From: Erwinia rhapontici
GTDB taxonomy: Bacteria > Pseudomonadota > Gammaproteobacteria > Enterobacterales > Enterobacteriaceae
DNA length: 64,000 nt
Direction: 5' to 3'
NCBI RefSeq assembly: GCF_012271765.1
Contig: NZ_VRKO01000006.1
Span: 1-64,000, forward strand
Under the pieces are notes generated by a model. That model searched no databases. It worked only from the letters and a program-made list of their open reading frames with translations, and was not told the DNA's origin. Positions 38,956 to 49,999 of the stretch are shown here, one piece after another. The first letter of the stretch is position 1. Every line of letters begins with the position of its first letter. The translations under genes were made by a program, and so were the position numbers.

Positions 38956-40617
38956 TCACGCGGCTAAAAGTTCTTTTGCGTTCGCCAGCGTGTTGCGTGT
39001 GACTTCGCTGCCACCCAGCAGGCGCGCCAGTTCTTGCAGGCGTGCACGCTTGTCCAGGGGCTTCATATGCGTCTCTGTCATCTCGCCATCGGTCTCTTTG
39101 CTGACATAGAAATGCTGATGACCACAACCAGCAACCTGCGGCAGATGCGTCACGCACATAACCTGCGTAGATTCACCCAGCTGACGCAGCATTTTTCCAA
39201 CAACTGCGGCGGTTGGCCCGCTAATACCGACATCCACTTCATCGAAAATCAACGCCGGTGTGTCCATCTTACGGGCAGTAATGACCTGAATCGCTAACGC
39301 AATACGCGAAAGCTCCCCGCCGGAAGCGACCTTCGCCAGCGGCTGAACCGGTTGACCTGGGTTGGTGCTGACGCGGAAATCAATGCGGTCAGCGCCTTCG
39401 GCAGTCAGATGATCCGGGTTGAACTGGATATCAATGGTGAAGCGCCCGTGAGGCATCGACAGCATATGCATGCTTTCGGTAATCAGCCCGGTCAGTTCAT
39501 CGGCAAAGTGAACACGGCGGTCATGCAACTGCCGTGCGCAGCTGAGGGCCGCATCGTAATGAAGGCTGACGGCCTGGCTCAGCTCATCCTGATCGCTTTC
39601 CTGCTGATCCAACTGCTGCTGTTCAGCCAGTAGCTGCTGGTAAAAGGTCGGCAGCTCTTCCGGCGCGATGTGGTGCTTACGTCCCAGGCCGATCTGACGT
39701 GACAGGCGCTGCTCCAGTTCGTGCAGACGGTTGGGATCGAGATCCAGACGATCGCAATAATGGCGCAGTTCATCACTGGCTTCGCTGATCTGGATAGCGG
39801 CTTCTTCCAGCATGGCAAAGACGCCACTCAGCTTGTCATCCATCTCAATCAGTTCTGCCATCAGCTGGCGTGCGTTATACAGCTGGCTTTGCAGATTGTT
39901 ATCTTCGCCATCAGCCAGCATCAGCAGAGTCTGCTGGCTGGTGGAAAGCAGCTGTCCGCTGTTCGCCAGACGTTTGTACTCTTCATCAATCTGCTCATAT
40001 TCACCGCTGACCGGGGCGAATTCATTCAGCTCTTTGAGCTGATATTGCAGCAGCTCACGACGGGCTTCACGCTCCTGTGACTGTTGCTGATGCTGGGCAA
40101 GGGTGCGACAGCTCTGATGCCACTGGCGATAGTGTTGCGCCATGTTTTGCATCAGCAACGGTTCGCCCGCATAGGCATCCAGCAGATTTTTTTGATGTTC
40201 AGGTTTGAGCAGGAGCTGGTGAGCATGTTGGCCGTGGATCTGAATCAGCGCCTGGCCGAGATCGCGCAGCTGTGAAAGAGGCACGGCGGTGCCGTTGATA
40301 AAGCCACGTGAACGCCCATCGCTGCTGATCACCCGGCGCAGCAGACATTCATTGCCGTCGTCGAGTTGATTGTCGGTTAACCAGCGCTGGGCTGAAGGAG
40401 TATCTTTCAGCGAGAATCGCGCACAGATGTCGGCGCGTGCCGCACCCTGGCGCACCATATCTGCATCGGCCCGGCCACCCAGGCATAAACCCAGCGCATC
40501 GATAGCGATGGATTTACCTGCACCTGTCTCACCGGTAATGGCCGTCATTCCACGCTGAAAGTCGATCTCCAGCTCACGTACAATCGCGAAATTACTGATG
40601 GTCAGTTGTGCCAGCAT
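38956..40617 (-). CDS. recN: DNA repair protein RecN
   Basis: SMC-like ATPase for double-strand break repair, part of the SOS response. 553 aa: Walker A GETGAGKS near residue 30, a long coiled-coil middle, then signature [14 protein letters not shown] and Walker [13 protein letters not shown]. Start [13 protein letters not shown] at 40617 as in E. coli. LexA boxes upstream explain strong SOS induction. Confidence 0.96.
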   Translation of the reverse strand: MLAQLTISNFAIVRELEIDFQRGMTAITGETGAGKSIAIDALGLCLGGRADADMVRQGAARADICARFSLKDTPSAQRWLTDNQLDDGNECLLRRVISSDGRSRGFINGTAVPLSQLRDLGQALIQIHGQHAHQLLLKPEHQKNLLDAYAGEPLLMQNMAQHYRQWHQSCRTLAQHQQQSQEREARRELLQYQLKELNEFAPVSGEYEQIDEEYKRLANSGQLLSTSQQTLLMLADGEDNNLQSQLYNARQLMAELIEMDDKLSGVFAMLEEAAIQISEASDELRHYCDRLDLDPNRLHELEQRLSRQIGLGRKHHIAPEELPTFYQQLLAEQQQLDQQESDQDELSQAVSLHYDAALSCARQLHDRRVHFADELTGLITESMHMLSMPHGRFTIDIQFNPDHLTAEGADRIDFRVSTNPGQPVQPLAKVASGGELSRIALAIQVITARKMDTPALIFDEVDVGISGPTAAVVGKMLRQLGESTQVMCVTHLPQVAGCGHQHFYVSKETDGEMTETHMKPLDKRARLQELARLLGGSEVTRNTLANAKELLAA

Positions 40618-40627
40618 GATGGTATTC

Positions 40628-40683
40628 CTGTATGAAAACACAGATATGGTTTTTCATACAGTATATACTGGTTTTATAAACAG
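40628..40683 (-). promoter_or_regulatory. Three LexA boxes upstream of recN
   Basis: On the minus strand, CTGTTTATAAAACCAG (40668-40683), CTGTATGAAAAACCAT (40646-40661, weaker) and CTGTGTTTTCATACAG (40628-40643) fit CTG-N10-CAG. Multiple LexA sites are known at E. coli recN and give tight SOS control. Confidence 0.82.
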
Positions 40684-40703
40684 TAAACCCGCTGGCAGCA
40701 GTT

Positions 40704-41582
40704 TTAGAATAATTTTTTTGACCAACCCAGTTTTGAGCTTAGCGTGTTGAAATAATTGTAATTTTTAGGGTGTATCAGGTTGAGGTGGTAATCACTGCGA
40801 CGGATTAATACATCTTCTCCCTGTTGAATGGGGAGTGCTATCTGGCTGTCACAACTGATCTCCAGATCGCTGCGCATATGAGAAAAACGCAGACGAATCG
40901 TACTGCTGCTGTTAATCACTAGCGGGCGAGCCGAGAGGGTATGGGGGAACATCGGTACCACGGCGATAGCATCCAGCGATGGCGTCAGAATGGGGCCTCC
41001 TGCTGACAATGAATAAGCCGTCGACCCGGTCGGCGTGGAGATGATCAAGCCATCCGAACGCTGTGAAAACGCGAAGTTCTCATCAATGTACACTTCGAAT
41101 TCGATCATATGTGCCACTTTACCCGGGTGCAGCACCACCTCATTGATCGCCGTACCAATACGCGGGCTGCCGGACTGGCGGCAAACCTGAGCTTCCAGCA
41201 GGAAGCGGCTCTCGACGAAGTATTCTCCTTCCAGCACGTCAGCGAGTTGCTGCTGAGCGTTATCAGGATCGAGATCGGTGAGAAACCCGAGATTGCCGCG
41301 ATTAATCCCGATGACCTTAATATCGTAACGTGCCAGCACCCTTGCTGCGCCCAGCATATTCCCGTCACCACCGACCACCACCGCCAGGTCGGCCTTGCGG
41401 CCAATCTCTGCCAGCGTTCCGGTCTGCACGCCTTCCAGTTTTAACTCACGCGCAATCTGCTGCTCAATAATCACCTGATAGCCTCTCGCTGTCAGCCAGC
41501 GATAGAGCATCTCGTGGGTGGTTAGTGCAGTGGGATGGCGTGGATGGCCGACGATCCCGATGCAGTTGAAGTGGTTATTCAT
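40704..41582 (-). CDS. nadK: NAD kinase
   Basis: Phosphorylates NAD to NADP with ATP. 292 aa, with catalytic GGDGN at residues 71-75, NEVVLHPG, and the substrate loop [17 protein letters not shown]. Start at 41582 ([14 protein letters not shown]) aligned with E. coli; the frame upstream of it overlaps the grpE promoter and is not conserved. Divergent from grpE, next to recN. Confidence 0.96.
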   Translation of the reverse strand: MNNHFNCIGIVGHPRHPTALTTHEMLYRWLTARGYQVIIEQQIARELKLEGVQTGTLAEIGRKADLAVVVGGDGNMLGAARVLARYDIKVIGINRGNLGFLTDLDPDNAQQQLADVLEGEYFVESRFLLEAQVCRQSGSPRIGTAINEVVLHPGKVAHMIEFEVYIDENFAFSQRSDGLIISTPTGSTAYSLSAGGPILTPSLDAIAVVPMFPHTLSARPLVINSSSTIRLRFSHMRSDLEISCDSQIALPIQQGEDVLIRRSDYHLNLIHPKNYNYFNTLSSKLGWSKKLF

Positions 41583-41633
41583 GTTCCTGGCATTCCTCAC
41601 GAGGTAAACTCCCCCGACAATGTGACTGGTTCC

Positions 41634-41661
41634 CTTGAAACCGCGATTCTGATCCCCATAA
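41634..41661 (+). promoter_or_regulatory. Sigma-32 heat-shock promoter of grpE
   Basis: CTTGAAA (41634-41640), 13-bp spacer, CCCCATAA (41654-41661): essentially the sigma-32 consensus, 45 bases before the grpE start. Gives heat-shock control as in E. coli. Confidence 0.9.
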
Positions 41662-41705
41662 TAAGCGAACCAGCGAGATGAATATGCACAAACGCGGAGA
41701 AATTC

Positions 41706-42287
41706 ATGAGTAGTAAAGAACAGAACACACCTAACGAGCAAGTCTCAGACGAAATTGAGATGGAGCAGGCGCAAACCCAGGACGCGGAGACAGCAGAAGT
41801 GGTGGACCCGCGGGATGAGCGTATTGCACAACTGGAAGCCCAACTGGCGGAGTCACTGGGCGGTGTGCGTGACGCACAGCTTCGTGCTCAGGCTGAGATC
41901 GAAAACATCCGTCGCCGTAGTGAACTGGATGTGGAAAAAGCGCACAAATTTGCGCTGGAAAAATTTGCCAACGAGCTGTTGCCAGTGATTGATAGCCTGG
42001 AACGCGCGCTGGAAGTGGCGGATAAATCCAATCCTGAGTTGGCCGCTATGATTGAAGGCATCGAACTGACCATGAAATCCCTGCTGGGCGCTGTGCGCAA
42101 GTTTGGCGTGGAAGTGGTGGGGGATATCAACGTGCCGTTCAACCCGGAAGTCCATCAGGCAATGTCTATGATGGAATCTGAAGACGTTGCGCCAAATCAT
42201 GTGCTGATGGTGATGCAGCGTGGCTATACCCTGAACGGTCGCCTGCTGCGCCCGGCGATGGTTGCAGTATCGAAAGCTAAAAATTAA
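41706..42287 (+). CDS. grpE: Nucleotide exchange factor GrpE
   Basis: Co-chaperone that releases ADP from DnaK. 193 aa: acidic disordered start, long helix ([34 protein letters not shown] region) that forms the dimer stalk, then the four-helix bundle and beta wing with the signature [11 protein letters not shown] and [22 protein letters not shown]. Placed beside nadK as in E. coli. Confidence 0.97.
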   Translation: MSSKEQNTPNEQVSDEIEMEQAQTQDAETAEVVDPRDERIAQLEAQLAESLGGVRDAQLRAQAEIENIRRRSELDVEKAHKFALEKFANELLPVIDSLERALEVADKSNPELAAMIEGIELTMKSLLGAVRKFGVEVVGDINVPFNPEVHQAMSMMESEDVAPNHVLMVMQRGYTLNGRLLRPAMVAVSKAKN

Positions 42288-42337
42288 TTGCTGTAGGGGG
42301 GGACCTTTTTTTCCGGTCGCCCCTGTGTCTGCCTGTT

Positions 42338-42367
42338 TAAAATAGCCGCCTAGTGCGGCTATTTTTT
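42338..42367. terminator. grpE/MCP bidirectional terminator
   Basis: AAATAGCCGC / GCGGCTATTT stem with T7 on the plus strand and A-rich left arm; lies between convergent grpE and the chemoreceptor gene. Confidence 0.85.
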
Positions 42368-42377
42368 TGCCGGTGAA

Positions 42378-43943
42378 TTAGTGGTAAGCGGGTTCATTCA
42401 CCTTAAACACGCGTATTGCCAGAGACAGTTGTTCGGCCTGTTCCTGCATTGACTGGGCTGCCGCTGCCGACTGATTCACCAGCGCCGCATTCTGCTGAGT
42501 CACCTGATCCATCTGCGTGATGGCCATGTTGATCTCATCAATGCCGCTGCTTTGCTCGGCGCTGGCGATAGTAATCTCACCGATAATTCCGGTCACGTTT
42601 TTCACGCTGCTGAGGACGTCGTCCATGGTCAGCCCGGCTTTTGCGACCTGGCGGCCACCTTCATCCACCCGTGCAACAGAATCCTGAATCAGCTGTGCAA
42701 TCTCTTTGGCAGCAGATGCCGAGCGCTGTGCCAGGCTGCGAACCTCTGAAGCCACAACGGCAAAACCACGCCCTTGCTCACCTGCACGGGCGGCTTCTAC
42801 CGCCGCATTCAGCGCCAGGATATTGGTCTGGAAGGCAATACCGTCAATCACACTGATAATATCGACGATTTTCTTCGATGATCCGTTGATCATTTCCATC
42901 GTACTGACCACCTGCTTCACCGCATCGCCGCTCTGTTCCGCCACCAGAGAGGCCTGAGCGGCTAACTGGTTAGCCTGGCGAGCGTTATCGGCGTTTTGTT
43001 TCACCGTGGCGGTAATCTGCTCCATCGCAGAGGCGGTTTCTTCGAGGGAGCTGGCCTGTTGCTCAGTGCGTGAGGAGAGATCCATATTACCCGCTGAAAT
43101 CTCACTGGATGCCTTGGCAATCAGGTCCGTACCGGAACGGACTTCGTTAACAATTTTCAGCAGATTGTCATTCATATTTTTCAGCGCCAGCATCAACTGA
43201 CCGGTTTCATCCGTCGAGTTGACATGAATGGTGGTGCGCAGATCGCCAGCGGCAACATTTTCAGCAATGCCGACGGCTTCACGCAGCGGGCGCACAATCG
43301 AACGGGTTAAGAAGAAGCCGAGCAGCATCGCCGCAGCGATAGCCAGTAGCGAGAAAATCAGCGTGATGTGAATGGCGGTGGTGCCATCACTGACGGCATT
43401 GGCTCCTTCAGCCTGCAACTGTGAGGACTGTGAATCCGCAAAACTCACCACTATATCGAGAAACGCATTCTGCGAGGTGGTGATTTTTCGCAGTACATAT
43501 TCCGTGGCCGGCGCAACATCTCCTGCACGGATGAGGGTCAGCAGTTCTTGTTTATCACTCTCAAAACGCTGGGCGGCATCTTTGACGTCCTGGATTTTTT
43601 TAATCCCCATCTCAGTGCTTTGCAACTGTGCGATTTTTTCAATCGCCGCATTGGTTTTCTGCGTCGCGCCATCGAGCTGCTTAAACCGTTTGATGTTACT
43701 GTCCGGACGGGCAATATCCAGAACCATACCGCGCAAATATTTAATCTGTTCGTTGACGCCATCGCGTACATCAAATGCCAGCCGGACTTTGATATAACGA
43801 TCGCTGACGATACTGTCTACCGCCTGATTAATGTTGCCAATTTTGAGTGTTGCTGTGGCACTAACGATAATCAATAACAGTATCACCAGGCCGAAGGCGG
43901 CGCCCAGACGGACACCTACTTTCATATTCTTCATGGATAACAT
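42378..43943 (-). CDS. Methyl-accepting chemotaxis protein
   Basis: 521-aa inner-membrane chemoreceptor. TM1 (VILLLIIVSATATL), a ~150-residue periplasmic four-helix ligand domain, TM2 (LIFSLLAIAAAMLLGFFL), a HAMP domain (RSIVRPLREAVGIAENVAAGDL) and a cytoplasmic hairpin whose tip IAFQTNILALNAAVEAARAG binds CheA/CheW. No NWETF-type pentapeptide at the C-terminus, so methylation by CheR may depend on other receptors. Ligand unknown. Start 43943 chosen for its GGAG site; inserted between grpE and ung, not the E. coli arrangement. Confidence 0.9.
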   Translation of the reverse strand: MLSMKNMKVGVRLGAAFGLVILLLIIVSATATLKIGNINQAVDSIVSDRYIKVRLAFDVRDGVNEQIKYLRGMVLDIARPDSNIKRFKQLDGATQKTNAAIEKIAQLQSTEMGIKKIQDVKDAAQRFESDKQELLTLIRAGDVAPATEYVLRKITTSQNAFLDIVVSFADSQSSQLQAEGANAVSDGTTAIHITLIFSLLAIAAAMLLGFFLTRSIVRPLREAVGIAENVAAGDLRTTIHVNSTDETGQLMLALKNMNDNLLKIVNEVRSGTDLIAKASSEISAGNMDLSSRTEQQASSLEETASAMEQITATVKQNADNARQANQLAAQASLVAEQSGDAVKQVVSTMEMINGSSKKIVDIISVIDGIAFQTNILALNAAVEAARAGEQGRGFAVVASEVRSLAQRSASAAKEIAQLIQDSVARVDEGGRQVAKAGLTMDDVLSSVKNVTGIIGEITIASAEQSSGIDEINMAITQMDQVTQQNAALVNQSAAAAQSMQEQAEQLSLAIRVFKVNEPAYH

Positions 43944-44133
43944 CCGTTCTTCTCCCCTGAATGGACCAGCCAATCTTGGGCGCATGAATATGCACCCTGA
44001 AGCCGATCAGATCGGCAGGGAGAGGGAAATCTTGATAAAAAATTGTGACGAAAATCGCATTATTACGTGTGGGAATGTAAATGAACAGGATGCCCGTGCC
44101 TGACAGGGGGTTGATACCCCCTGATAATCGAGC

Positions 44134-44817
44134 TTACTCGGAAGGTAAGTGCGGAACCCAGTCAATGGGGGTTTCGCCGTGCTCACTGAGCCACTGATTG
44201 GTTTTCGAAAAATGGGCAGAGCCGAAGAAACCGCGATGCGCAGAGAGCGGGGAAGGGTGGGGGGCTTGTAGTACGTGATGGCGGTTACGGTCAATAATCG
44301 CGCCCTTTTTCTGCGCGTGAGAGCCCCACAGCAGAAATATCACGCCCTCACGATGCTGATTAATGGCCGCAATCACATTATCCGTAAAGGTTTCCCAGCC
44401 GAATTTAGCATGTGAATGTGCCTGGCCCGCTTCCACGGTTAGTACGGTGTTGAGCAGCATCACGCCCTGACGTGCCCAGCTTTCGAGAAAGCCGTGTTTT
44501 GGTCGCTCAAAACCAGGAATATCCGTGACCAGTTCTTTATACATATTCACCAGTGAAGGGGGTACCGCAACACCAGGCAGAACGGAGAACGCCAGCCCAT
44601 GTGCCTGATTCGGACCGTGGTAGGGGTCCTGACCTAAAATCACCACTTTCACTTCGCCCAGTTCAGTGAGACGAAATGCGTTAAAAACGTCTTTTTGCGG
44701 TGGATAGACGGTCTTACCGGCTGCGCGCTCTGCCGCGACTTTTGCCAGTGTTTCCCTGAAATAAGGCTTCTCTTTTTCCTCGGCCAGCACGTCGTGCCAG
44801 GTCATGGTATTGACCAT
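44134..44817 (-). CDS. ung: Uracil-DNA glycosylase
   Basis: Removes uracil from DNA to start base-excision repair. 227 aa with the water-activating GQDPYH (62-67, Asp64), the uracil-specificity segment [12 protein letters not shown], and the DNA-intercalation loop [13 protein letters not shown]. Matches family-1 E. coli Ung in length and sequence. Divergent from grcA. Confidence 0.97.
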   Translation of the reverse strand: MVNTMTWHDVLAEEKEKPYFRETLAKVAAERAAGKTVYPPQKDVFNAFRLTELGEVKVVILGQDPYHGPNQAHGLAFSVLPGVAVPPSLVNMYKELVTDIPGFERPKHGFLESWARQGVMLLNTVLTVEAGQAHSHAKFGWETFTDNVIAAINQHREGVIFLLWGSHAQKKGAIIDRNRHHVLQAPHPSPLSAHRGFFGSAHFSKTNQWLSEHGETPIDWVPHLPSE

Positions 44818-44984
44818 TACCGTCTCCTTCTCATCATCAAAGTGCGTAGCTTATCGCGCTTTGCCACAAGGTAATACTTAAAATAAAGTTGAAAATTTGC
44901 AAAAAAAGAAGAATTTTTTGATTTGATAAAATTGATATAAAACAGAAAGTTGCTGTTTTCAGGCTTTAAATTCCTCCTCGCAGG

Positions 44985-44998
44985 TTGATTTGTATCAA
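44985..44998 (+). promoter_or_regulatory. FNR box upstream of grcA
   Basis: TTGATTTGTATCAA is a perfect TTGAT-N4-ATCAA FNR site 110 bp before the grcA start. Anaerobic activation of grcA (yfiD) by FNR is established in E. coli. Confidence 0.88.
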
Positions 44999-45107
44999 GG
45001 AGACACCATTCTGGTGCTGGTATACAGATCCCAGAAGATCACGGTTTTTTTCATCAACCTGGCGCTGGAAATGAGAGCAGCGCCGTATTGCCTGGGAGGC
45101 GACTCAC

Positions 45108-45491
45108 ATGATTACCGGAATTCAAATTACTCAAGCATCCAACAGTGCATTACTGAATTCATTCTGGCTGCTGGACAGTGATAAAGCGGAAGCGCGTTGC
45201 GTTTGTGCCAAAGCAGGTTATAGCGAAGATCAGATCGTGCCAGTCAGCGAGCTTGGCCAGATCGAATATCGTGAAATTCCACTGGAAATGAAACCGCAGG
45301 TGCGCGTGGAAGGCGGCCAGCATCTGAACGTGAACGTCCTGAGCCGTGAAACGCTGGAAGAAGCCGTAAAAAACCCGGAAAAATACCCACAGCTGACTAT
45401 CCGTGTTTCGGGCTATGCCGTGCGTTTTAACTCATTGACGCCAGAACAGCAGCGAGATGTGATTACCCGTACCTTTACTGAAAGCCTGTAA
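45108..45491 (+). CDS. grcA: Autonomous glycyl radical cofactor GrcA
   Basis: 127-aa stress protein (YfiD) that can replace the damaged C-terminus of pyruvate formate-lyase, restoring its activity after oxygen exposure. The PFL-like end contains the radical site RVSGYAVRF with Gly102. AGGCGAC precedes the ATG. Regulated anaerobically through the FNR box upstream; followed by a hairpin terminator. Confidence 0.96.
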   Translation: MITGIQITQASNSALLNSFWLLDSDKAEARCVCAKAGYSEDQIVPVSELGQIEYREIPLEMKPQVRVEGGQHLNVNVLSRETLEEAVKNPEKYPQLTIRVSGYAVRFNSLTPEQQRDVITRTFTESL

Positions 45492-45510
45492 GCCTGAACG
45501 GGGTACGATA

Positions 45511-45550
45511 AAAGGGCCGGGGGTGAAAAATACACCTTCGGTCCTTTTTT
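45511..45550 (+). terminator. grcA terminator
   Basis: Imperfect stem AAAGGGCCGGGGGTG... / ...CACCTTCGGTCCTTT followed by TTT, 20 bases past the grcA stop. Confidence 0.75.
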
Positions 45551-45676
45551 ATTAACATCATGATTACATTGTGCAGAATCTGTTTTTAACAGGCCGGGGA
45601 TCTAACGAAAATTATTCATTTGTATTAGAACGTGAGTTTTCTTGCTCTGACCCCTGTTTCTGTCAATTTCAGGCAA

Positions 45677-45706
45677 TAAAAAACCGCCCCAATAAGGCGG
45701 TTTTTT
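45677..45706 (-). terminator. srmB terminator
   Basis: AAAAAACCGCC / GGCGGTTTTTT hairpin; perfect stem with T runs on both strands, just beyond the srmB stop. Confidence 0.88.
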
Positions 45707-45720
45707 GTCATGCAGTGTGA

Positions 45721-47049
45721 TTATTCAGCACTGTCAGTTTTTGCTGCTGTTGGCTTACGACGTTTACCCACATTTTTGGCATCGCGATGACGCTCTTTAA
45801 CGCGCGGCTTCTCTTCCTGCTTCTCTTTATCTTTTAAATGCTTGCGCTTGGCTAACACTTTCTTCGAGGGTTTGCCTTGCAGCTTTTCGCTGGGTGCGCG
45901 CGTGACCGGGCGCAGTTCATCAACGGTGCGCGCTTTCAGCGGCTCCTTGATGTAACGAATGATTCTGCCCAGCAGCATGTTGTCGTGCGCTTCAACCAGT
46001 GAAATAGCGATACCTTTTTTGCCTGCACGGCCGGTACGGCCAATGCGGTGCAGGTAGGTGTCGGCGGTCACTGGCATATCGAAGTTAAACACGTGGCTGA
46101 CATCGTCGATGTCGATGCCGCGTGCAGCAATATCGGTTGCGACCAGGACGTTTACACGACCTTCAGCCACACGTTTAATCGCTTCGTTGCGCTTCGCCTG
46201 AACCAGTTCCCCTTCCAGATAGCTGGTGTTAATGCCTGCTTCACGCAGCCAGCCACACAGCTCGTGCACACGCTCACGTTTACGCACGAAGACCACTGAA
46301 CGGGTCACTTCCGGCTGTTTCATCAGGTGGATCAGCAGCGCAGTTTTGTGTTTGATATCATCCGCGCGGTAGTACCACTGCTGGATTTTCTTACGCTCAC
46401 GGCGCGCCGGGTCGGCTTCAATTTCAATCGGCTCGTTCAGAATGCGCTCGGCGAAATCTTTGATCGCTTCGCCTTCCAGCGTGGCGGAGAACAGCAAAGT
46501 CTGCTTACGCCAGCGGGTTTCAGCCGCAATGGTTTCGATATCCTGAGCAAAGCCCATATCCAGCATGCGGTCGGCTTCATCGAGAACCAGCGTTTCAACT
46601 GCACGGCAGTCAAAATTCTCTTCTTTAATGTATTGCAGCAGACGCCCGGTAGTCGCTACCACGATGTCCTGGTTTTCACTGAACACTTCGGCATGGTTCA
46701 TAAACGCAACGCCACCCGTGATAGTGGCAATATCCAGATGCGTATGTTTGGCCATTTCACGCGCCTGGTCTGCAACCTGCATCGCCAGTTCGCGCGTTGG
46801 GGTCAGGATTAAAATGCGTGGCGGGCCAGACTTCTTACGCGGGAAGTCGAGCAGATGCTGTAATGCGGGCAGCAGGTAGGCCGCAGTCTTGCCTGTACCG
46901 GTTGGTGCCGAACCCAGAACGTCGCGACCCTCCAGTGCTGCCGGAATAGCTTCTGCCTGTATGGCAGTAGGACGCGTGTAGCCTTTCTCCTGCAGGGCTT
47001 GCAGTAGGCTCTCGTCTAGTTCGAGTTCGGAAAAAGTGGTTACAGTCAT
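45721..47049 (-). CDS. srmB: DEAD-box RNA helicase SrmB
   Basis: ATP-dependent RNA helicase for early assembly of the 50S ribosomal subunit. 442 aa: Q motif, Walker [23 protein letters not shown] (DEAD), SAT, and domain-2 motifs [10 protein letters not shown] and [10 protein letters not shown], then a Lys/Arg-rich tail ([19 protein letters not shown]) that binds RNA. Divergent from trmN6 as in E. coli. Confidence 0.96.
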   Translation of the reverse strand: MTVTTFSELELDESLLQALQEKGYTRPTAIQAEAIPAALEGRDVLGSAPTGTGKTAAYLLPALQHLLDFPRKKSGPPRILILTPTRELAMQVADQAREMAKHTHLDIATITGGVAFMNHAEVFSENQDIVVATTGRLLQYIKEENFDCRAVETLVLDEADRMLDMGFAQDIETIAAETRWRKQTLLFSATLEGEAIKDFAERILNEPIEIEADPARRERKKIQQWYYRADDIKHKTALLIHLMKQPEVTRSVVFVRKRERVHELCGWLREAGINTSYLEGELVQAKRNEAIKRVAEGRVNVLVATDIAARGIDIDDVSHVFNFDMPVTADTYLHRIGRTGRAGKKGIAISLVEAHDNMLLGRIIRYIKEPLKARTVDELRPVTRAPSEKLQGKPSKKVLAKRKHLKDKEKQEEKPRVKERHRDAKNVGKRRKPTAAKTDSAE

Positions 47050-47181
47050 GGTCTACCTCAGTTTGGGGCGCTGATTATAGACAGATTGAACACGATCTTC
47101 ATCTGTTTGTGTGGAGTTAATGACTTTTCCTTCGTCACAGTTTGTCCTATGCTAGCGCCGTTTCCCTTTCAGGTCAGTCAA

Positions 47182-47919
47182 ATGTCACAACAGAAAGCCA
47201 TTCTCCGCGCCAACGGATTCACCTTCAAACAGTTTTTTGTCGCCCACGATCGCTGTGCCATGAAAGTCGGCACCGATGGTGTGCTGCTCGGTGCATGGGC
47301 CCCTGTCGCGAATGTACAGCGAGTGCTGGATATCGGCACGGGCAGCGGCTTGATCGCGTTGATGATGGCGCAGAGAACGGCAGAGTCCGTGAACATTGAT
47401 GCCGTTGAACTGGATGAAATGGCGGCCGCGCAGGCGCAGGAAAATGTGGCGGCCTCGCCCTGGTCGGGAAGAGTGCATGTGCACCAGGCCGATATTGTCG
47501 AATGGTCTCAGCGCTGCGATCAGCGTTATTCGCTTATCGTCAGTAACCCCCCTTATTTTTCACCGGGGTCGGAATGTGCATCGCCTGAGCGGGCTTCGGC
47601 GCGCTATACCACCGATCTGACGCATGATGTGCTGTTGGTGTGCGCGGAAAACTTGATCGCGGAAGAGGGCTTCTTCTGTGTGATCCTGCCGGAGTCGGCG
47701 GGAAGTAAGTTGGTTGAGTTGGCTTTACAGCGCGGCTGGCATCTGCGTTTTCGCACTGATGTTGCCGATAATGATACCCGGCCGCCCAATCGGGTGCTGC
47801 TGGCGTTATCACCCAAGCCGGGCGAGCAATTACTGGATCGCATGACGATACGCGGGCCGGACCATCAGTATTCCGATGCTCACTGCAGCCTGACCCGCGA
47901 TTTCTATCTGTTCCGCTAA
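47182..47919 (+). CDS. trmN6: tRNA1(Val) adenine-37 N6-methyltransferase
   Basis: Rossmann-fold methyltransferase (YfiC/TrmM) that makes m6A37 in tRNA-Val(cmo5UAC). 245 aa; SAM motif [14 protein letters not shown] (residues ~48-61) and catalytic SNPPYF. Start [18 protein letters not shown] at 47182 aligns with E. coli; the frame extends further upstream without conservation. Abuts nadB, converging. Confidence 0.94.
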   Translation: MSQQKAILRANGFTFKQFFVAHDRCAMKVGTDGVLLGAWAPVANVQRVLDIGTGSGLIALMMAQRTAESVNIDAVELDEMAAAQAQENVAASPWSGRVHVHQADIVEWSQRCDQRYSLIVSNPPYFSPGSECASPERASARYTTDLTHDVLLVCAENLIAEEGFFCVILPESAGSKLVELALQRGWHLRFRTDVADNDTRPPNRVLLALSPKPGEQLLDRMTIRGPDHQYSDAHCSLTRDFYLFR

Positions 47920-49521
47920 TCAGGGCGCCAGAATCGTTGGTAACGCCTCGCCCAGGGCTTCCGGATAGTCGAGGGTGTAATGCAGGCCCCGGCTCTCTTT
48001 ACGTGCCATTGCACAGCGTACCATCAGCTCAGCGACCTGCACCAGGTTACGCAGCTCCAGCAGGTTGTTGGAAATGCGAAAATGGGCGTAATACTCGTCA
48101 ATTTCCTGTTGTAGCGTCGTGATGCGGCGCAGCGCGCGCTCCAGCCGTTTCGTGGTGCGTACAATCCCCATGTAGTCCCACATAAATAACCGCAGTTCAT
48201 GCCAGTTGTGCTGGATGACCACGCGCTCATCGGAATCATCCACGCGGCTTTCATCCCACGCGGGCAGGCCCTCGACCCTCTCAACAGCAGGCAGGCGCTG
48301 ATTGATGTCTTCTGCCGCAGACCAACCGTACACCAGGCACTCCAGCAGCGAGTTCGATGCCAGGCGGTTGGCGCCATGCAGCCCGGTATAACTGACCTCT
48401 CCAATAGCATAAAGTCCGTTAAGGTCGGTACGCCCTTGCTGGTCGACCATGACACCGCCGCAGGTGTAGTGCGCTGCCGGAACAATCGGGATCGGCTGTG
48501 TGGTGAGATCAATGCCCAGTGTCAGCAGTTTCTCGTAGATCATCGGGAAGTGCGCGCGCACGAACTCCGGCGGCTGGTGGCTGATATCCAGGTACATGCA
48601 GTCAGCGCCAAGGCGTTTCATTTCGTGGTCAATGGCGCGTGCCACAATATCGCGTGGCGCCAGTTCGCCTCGTTCATCGAAGTCGGGCATAAATCGGCTG
48701 CCATCCGGGCGTTTTAACACCGCGCCTTCTCCACGCAGTGCCTCGGTCAGCAAGAAGTTACGTGCATCCGGGTGGAACAGGCAGGTCGGATGGAACTGGT
48801 TGAATTCGAGATTAGCGACCCGACAGCCCGCGCGCCATGCCATCGCAATACCGTCCCCGGAGGCCACATCTGGGTTGGTGGTGTACTGATAGACTTTTGC
48901 TGCCCCCCCGGTGGCCAGTACCACGGCACGTGCACGGCAGGTTTCTACGGCTTCTCGTTGACGGTTCCAGATGTAAGCGCCCACCACGCGGCGCTCGCCA
49001 GGCAGGCCGATTTTATCGGAGACGATCAGGTCAACAGCATTACCGCGCTCAATCAGGGTAATGTTTGGGTGACTTAACGCTTGGCTGACCAGCGTGTTTT
49101 CCACGGCTTTCCCGGTGGCATCCGCGCTGTGCAGAATGCGACGATGGCTGTGACCGCCTTCACGCGTCAGGTGATAGCGTTCTTCGCTGTCCACCGGGGT
49201 TTCTTTATCGAACAGCATGCCGTTATCAATCAACCACTGCACACAATGGCGTGCATTACTGGCGATAAACGAGACGGCCTCGCGATCGCACAGGCCGCCC
49301 CCTGCAATCAGCGTATCTTCAACGTGCGACTCAATGCTGTCTGTTTCATCAAACACGGCGGCAATCCCGCCCTGGGCATAAAACGTTGAGCCTTCACTGA
49401 CCGGACCTTTACTCAGTACGGTGACCTGATGTTTCTCTGCCAGGCGTAATGCCAGTGATAAGCCCGCCGCGCCACTACCAATAATCAACACATCACAGCT
49501 GTAATCGGAAGAAAGAGTCAT
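47920..49521 (-). CDS. nadB: L-aspartate oxidase
   Basis: FAD enzyme that oxidises L-aspartate to iminoaspartate, the first step of de novo NAD synthesis (then NadA). 533 aa; FAD-binding [16 protein letters not shown] near the start, THE succinate-dehydrogenase-like GGHSHRRIL, and active-site region [12 protein letters not shown]. Start 49521 ([11 protein letters not shown]) chosen by alignment; the frame continues 14 codons upstream. Confidence 0.95.
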   Translation of the reverse strand: MTLSSDYSCDVLIIGSGAAGLSLALRLAEKHQVTVLSKGPVSEGSTFYAQGGIAAVFDETDSIESHVEDTLIAGGGLCDREAVSFIASNARHCVQWLIDNGMLFDKETPVDSEERYHLTREGGHSHRRILHSADATGKAVENTLVSQALSHPNITLIERGNAVDLIVSDKIGLPGERRVVGAYIWNRQREAVETCRARAVVLATGGAAKVYQYTTNPDVASGDGIAMAWRAGCRVANLEFNQFHPTCLFHPDARNFLLTEALRGEGAVLKRPDGSRFMPDFDERGELAPRDIVARAIDHEMKRLGADCMYLDISHQPPEFVRAHFPMIYEKLLTLGIDLTTQPIPIVPAAHYTCGGVMVDQQGRTDLNGLYAIGEVSYTGLHGANRLASNSLLECLVYGWSAAEDINQRLPAVERVEGLPAWDESRVDDSDERVVIQHNWHELRLFMWDYMGIVRTTKRLERALRRITTLQQEIDEYYAHFRISNNLLELRNLVQVAELMVRCAMARKESRGLHYTLDYPEALGEALPTILAP

Positions 49522-49995
49522 GTTGTTTAATTTACTAAACAGATTGTTTGTTGAGCATAGCACTCACTTATCCAGGCAAAAAGGCTTTTTATTGGCCCCT
49601 CTCCACAGTGGGAGCTAAATCAAAAATTGAACAAGCCTCACGGCGTTGGTGACATCACGTAAATGCACCAGGCAGGCTTTACTCTGGCGAACTGTCACGT
49701 GTTGACGTGATTATAAGGTGAAAAAACTGGCTTCTTGCGTTACTCTGCGGGCGTCATCAGGCTCCTGAGCGATGATGTTCCGGGAGTGAGAGAGAGGCAG
49801 TGGCCCACAGGTCAGCGAGAATGCATAAAAACGCGTGCTGGTTTGTCGATGTCCCCTGATGGCACAACAAATATAATGGCGTAATGGAACTTTTCCGATG
49901 AATGCGACTCAGACTGGATGCTTGTTCATAATGATTGAGTTATTGCTGGAAGTGCGATTACGCGTGGAGACAAGTTTGGGGAGATCTTACCTCGG
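49522..49995. other. nadB-rpoE divergent intergenic region
   Basis: About 470 bp holding the nadB promoter and the rpoE promoters. It includes a sigma-E-type promoter (49886-49913) and the coupled upstream ORF (rseD). Other rpoE promoters could not be assigned by eye. Confidence 0.6.
49886..49913 (+). promoter_or_regulatory. Sigma-E promoter of the rpoE operon
   Basis: GGAACTT (49886-49892), 16-bp spacer, TCAGA (49909-49913), close to the sigma-E consensus GGAACTT-N16-TCnnA. Provides the autoregulated transcript of rpoE-rseABC. Confidence 0.75.
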
Positions 49996-49999
49996 ATGA
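49898..49999 (+). CDS. rseD: Upstream ORF coupled to rpoE (RseD-like)
   Basis: Short frame whose TGA overlaps the rpoE ATG (GGATGAGC). Starting at ATG 49898 gives 33 aa; starting at ATG 49931 gives MIELLLEVRLRVETSLGRSY..., 22 aa, and fits a transcript from the sigma-E promoter better. In E. coli an ORF in this place (ORF51/rseD) is translated, coupled to rpoE, and repressed by CsrA; this appears to be the counterpart. Function of the peptide itself unknown. Confidence 0.6.
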   Translation: MNATQTGCLFIMIELLLEVRLRVETSLGRSYLG

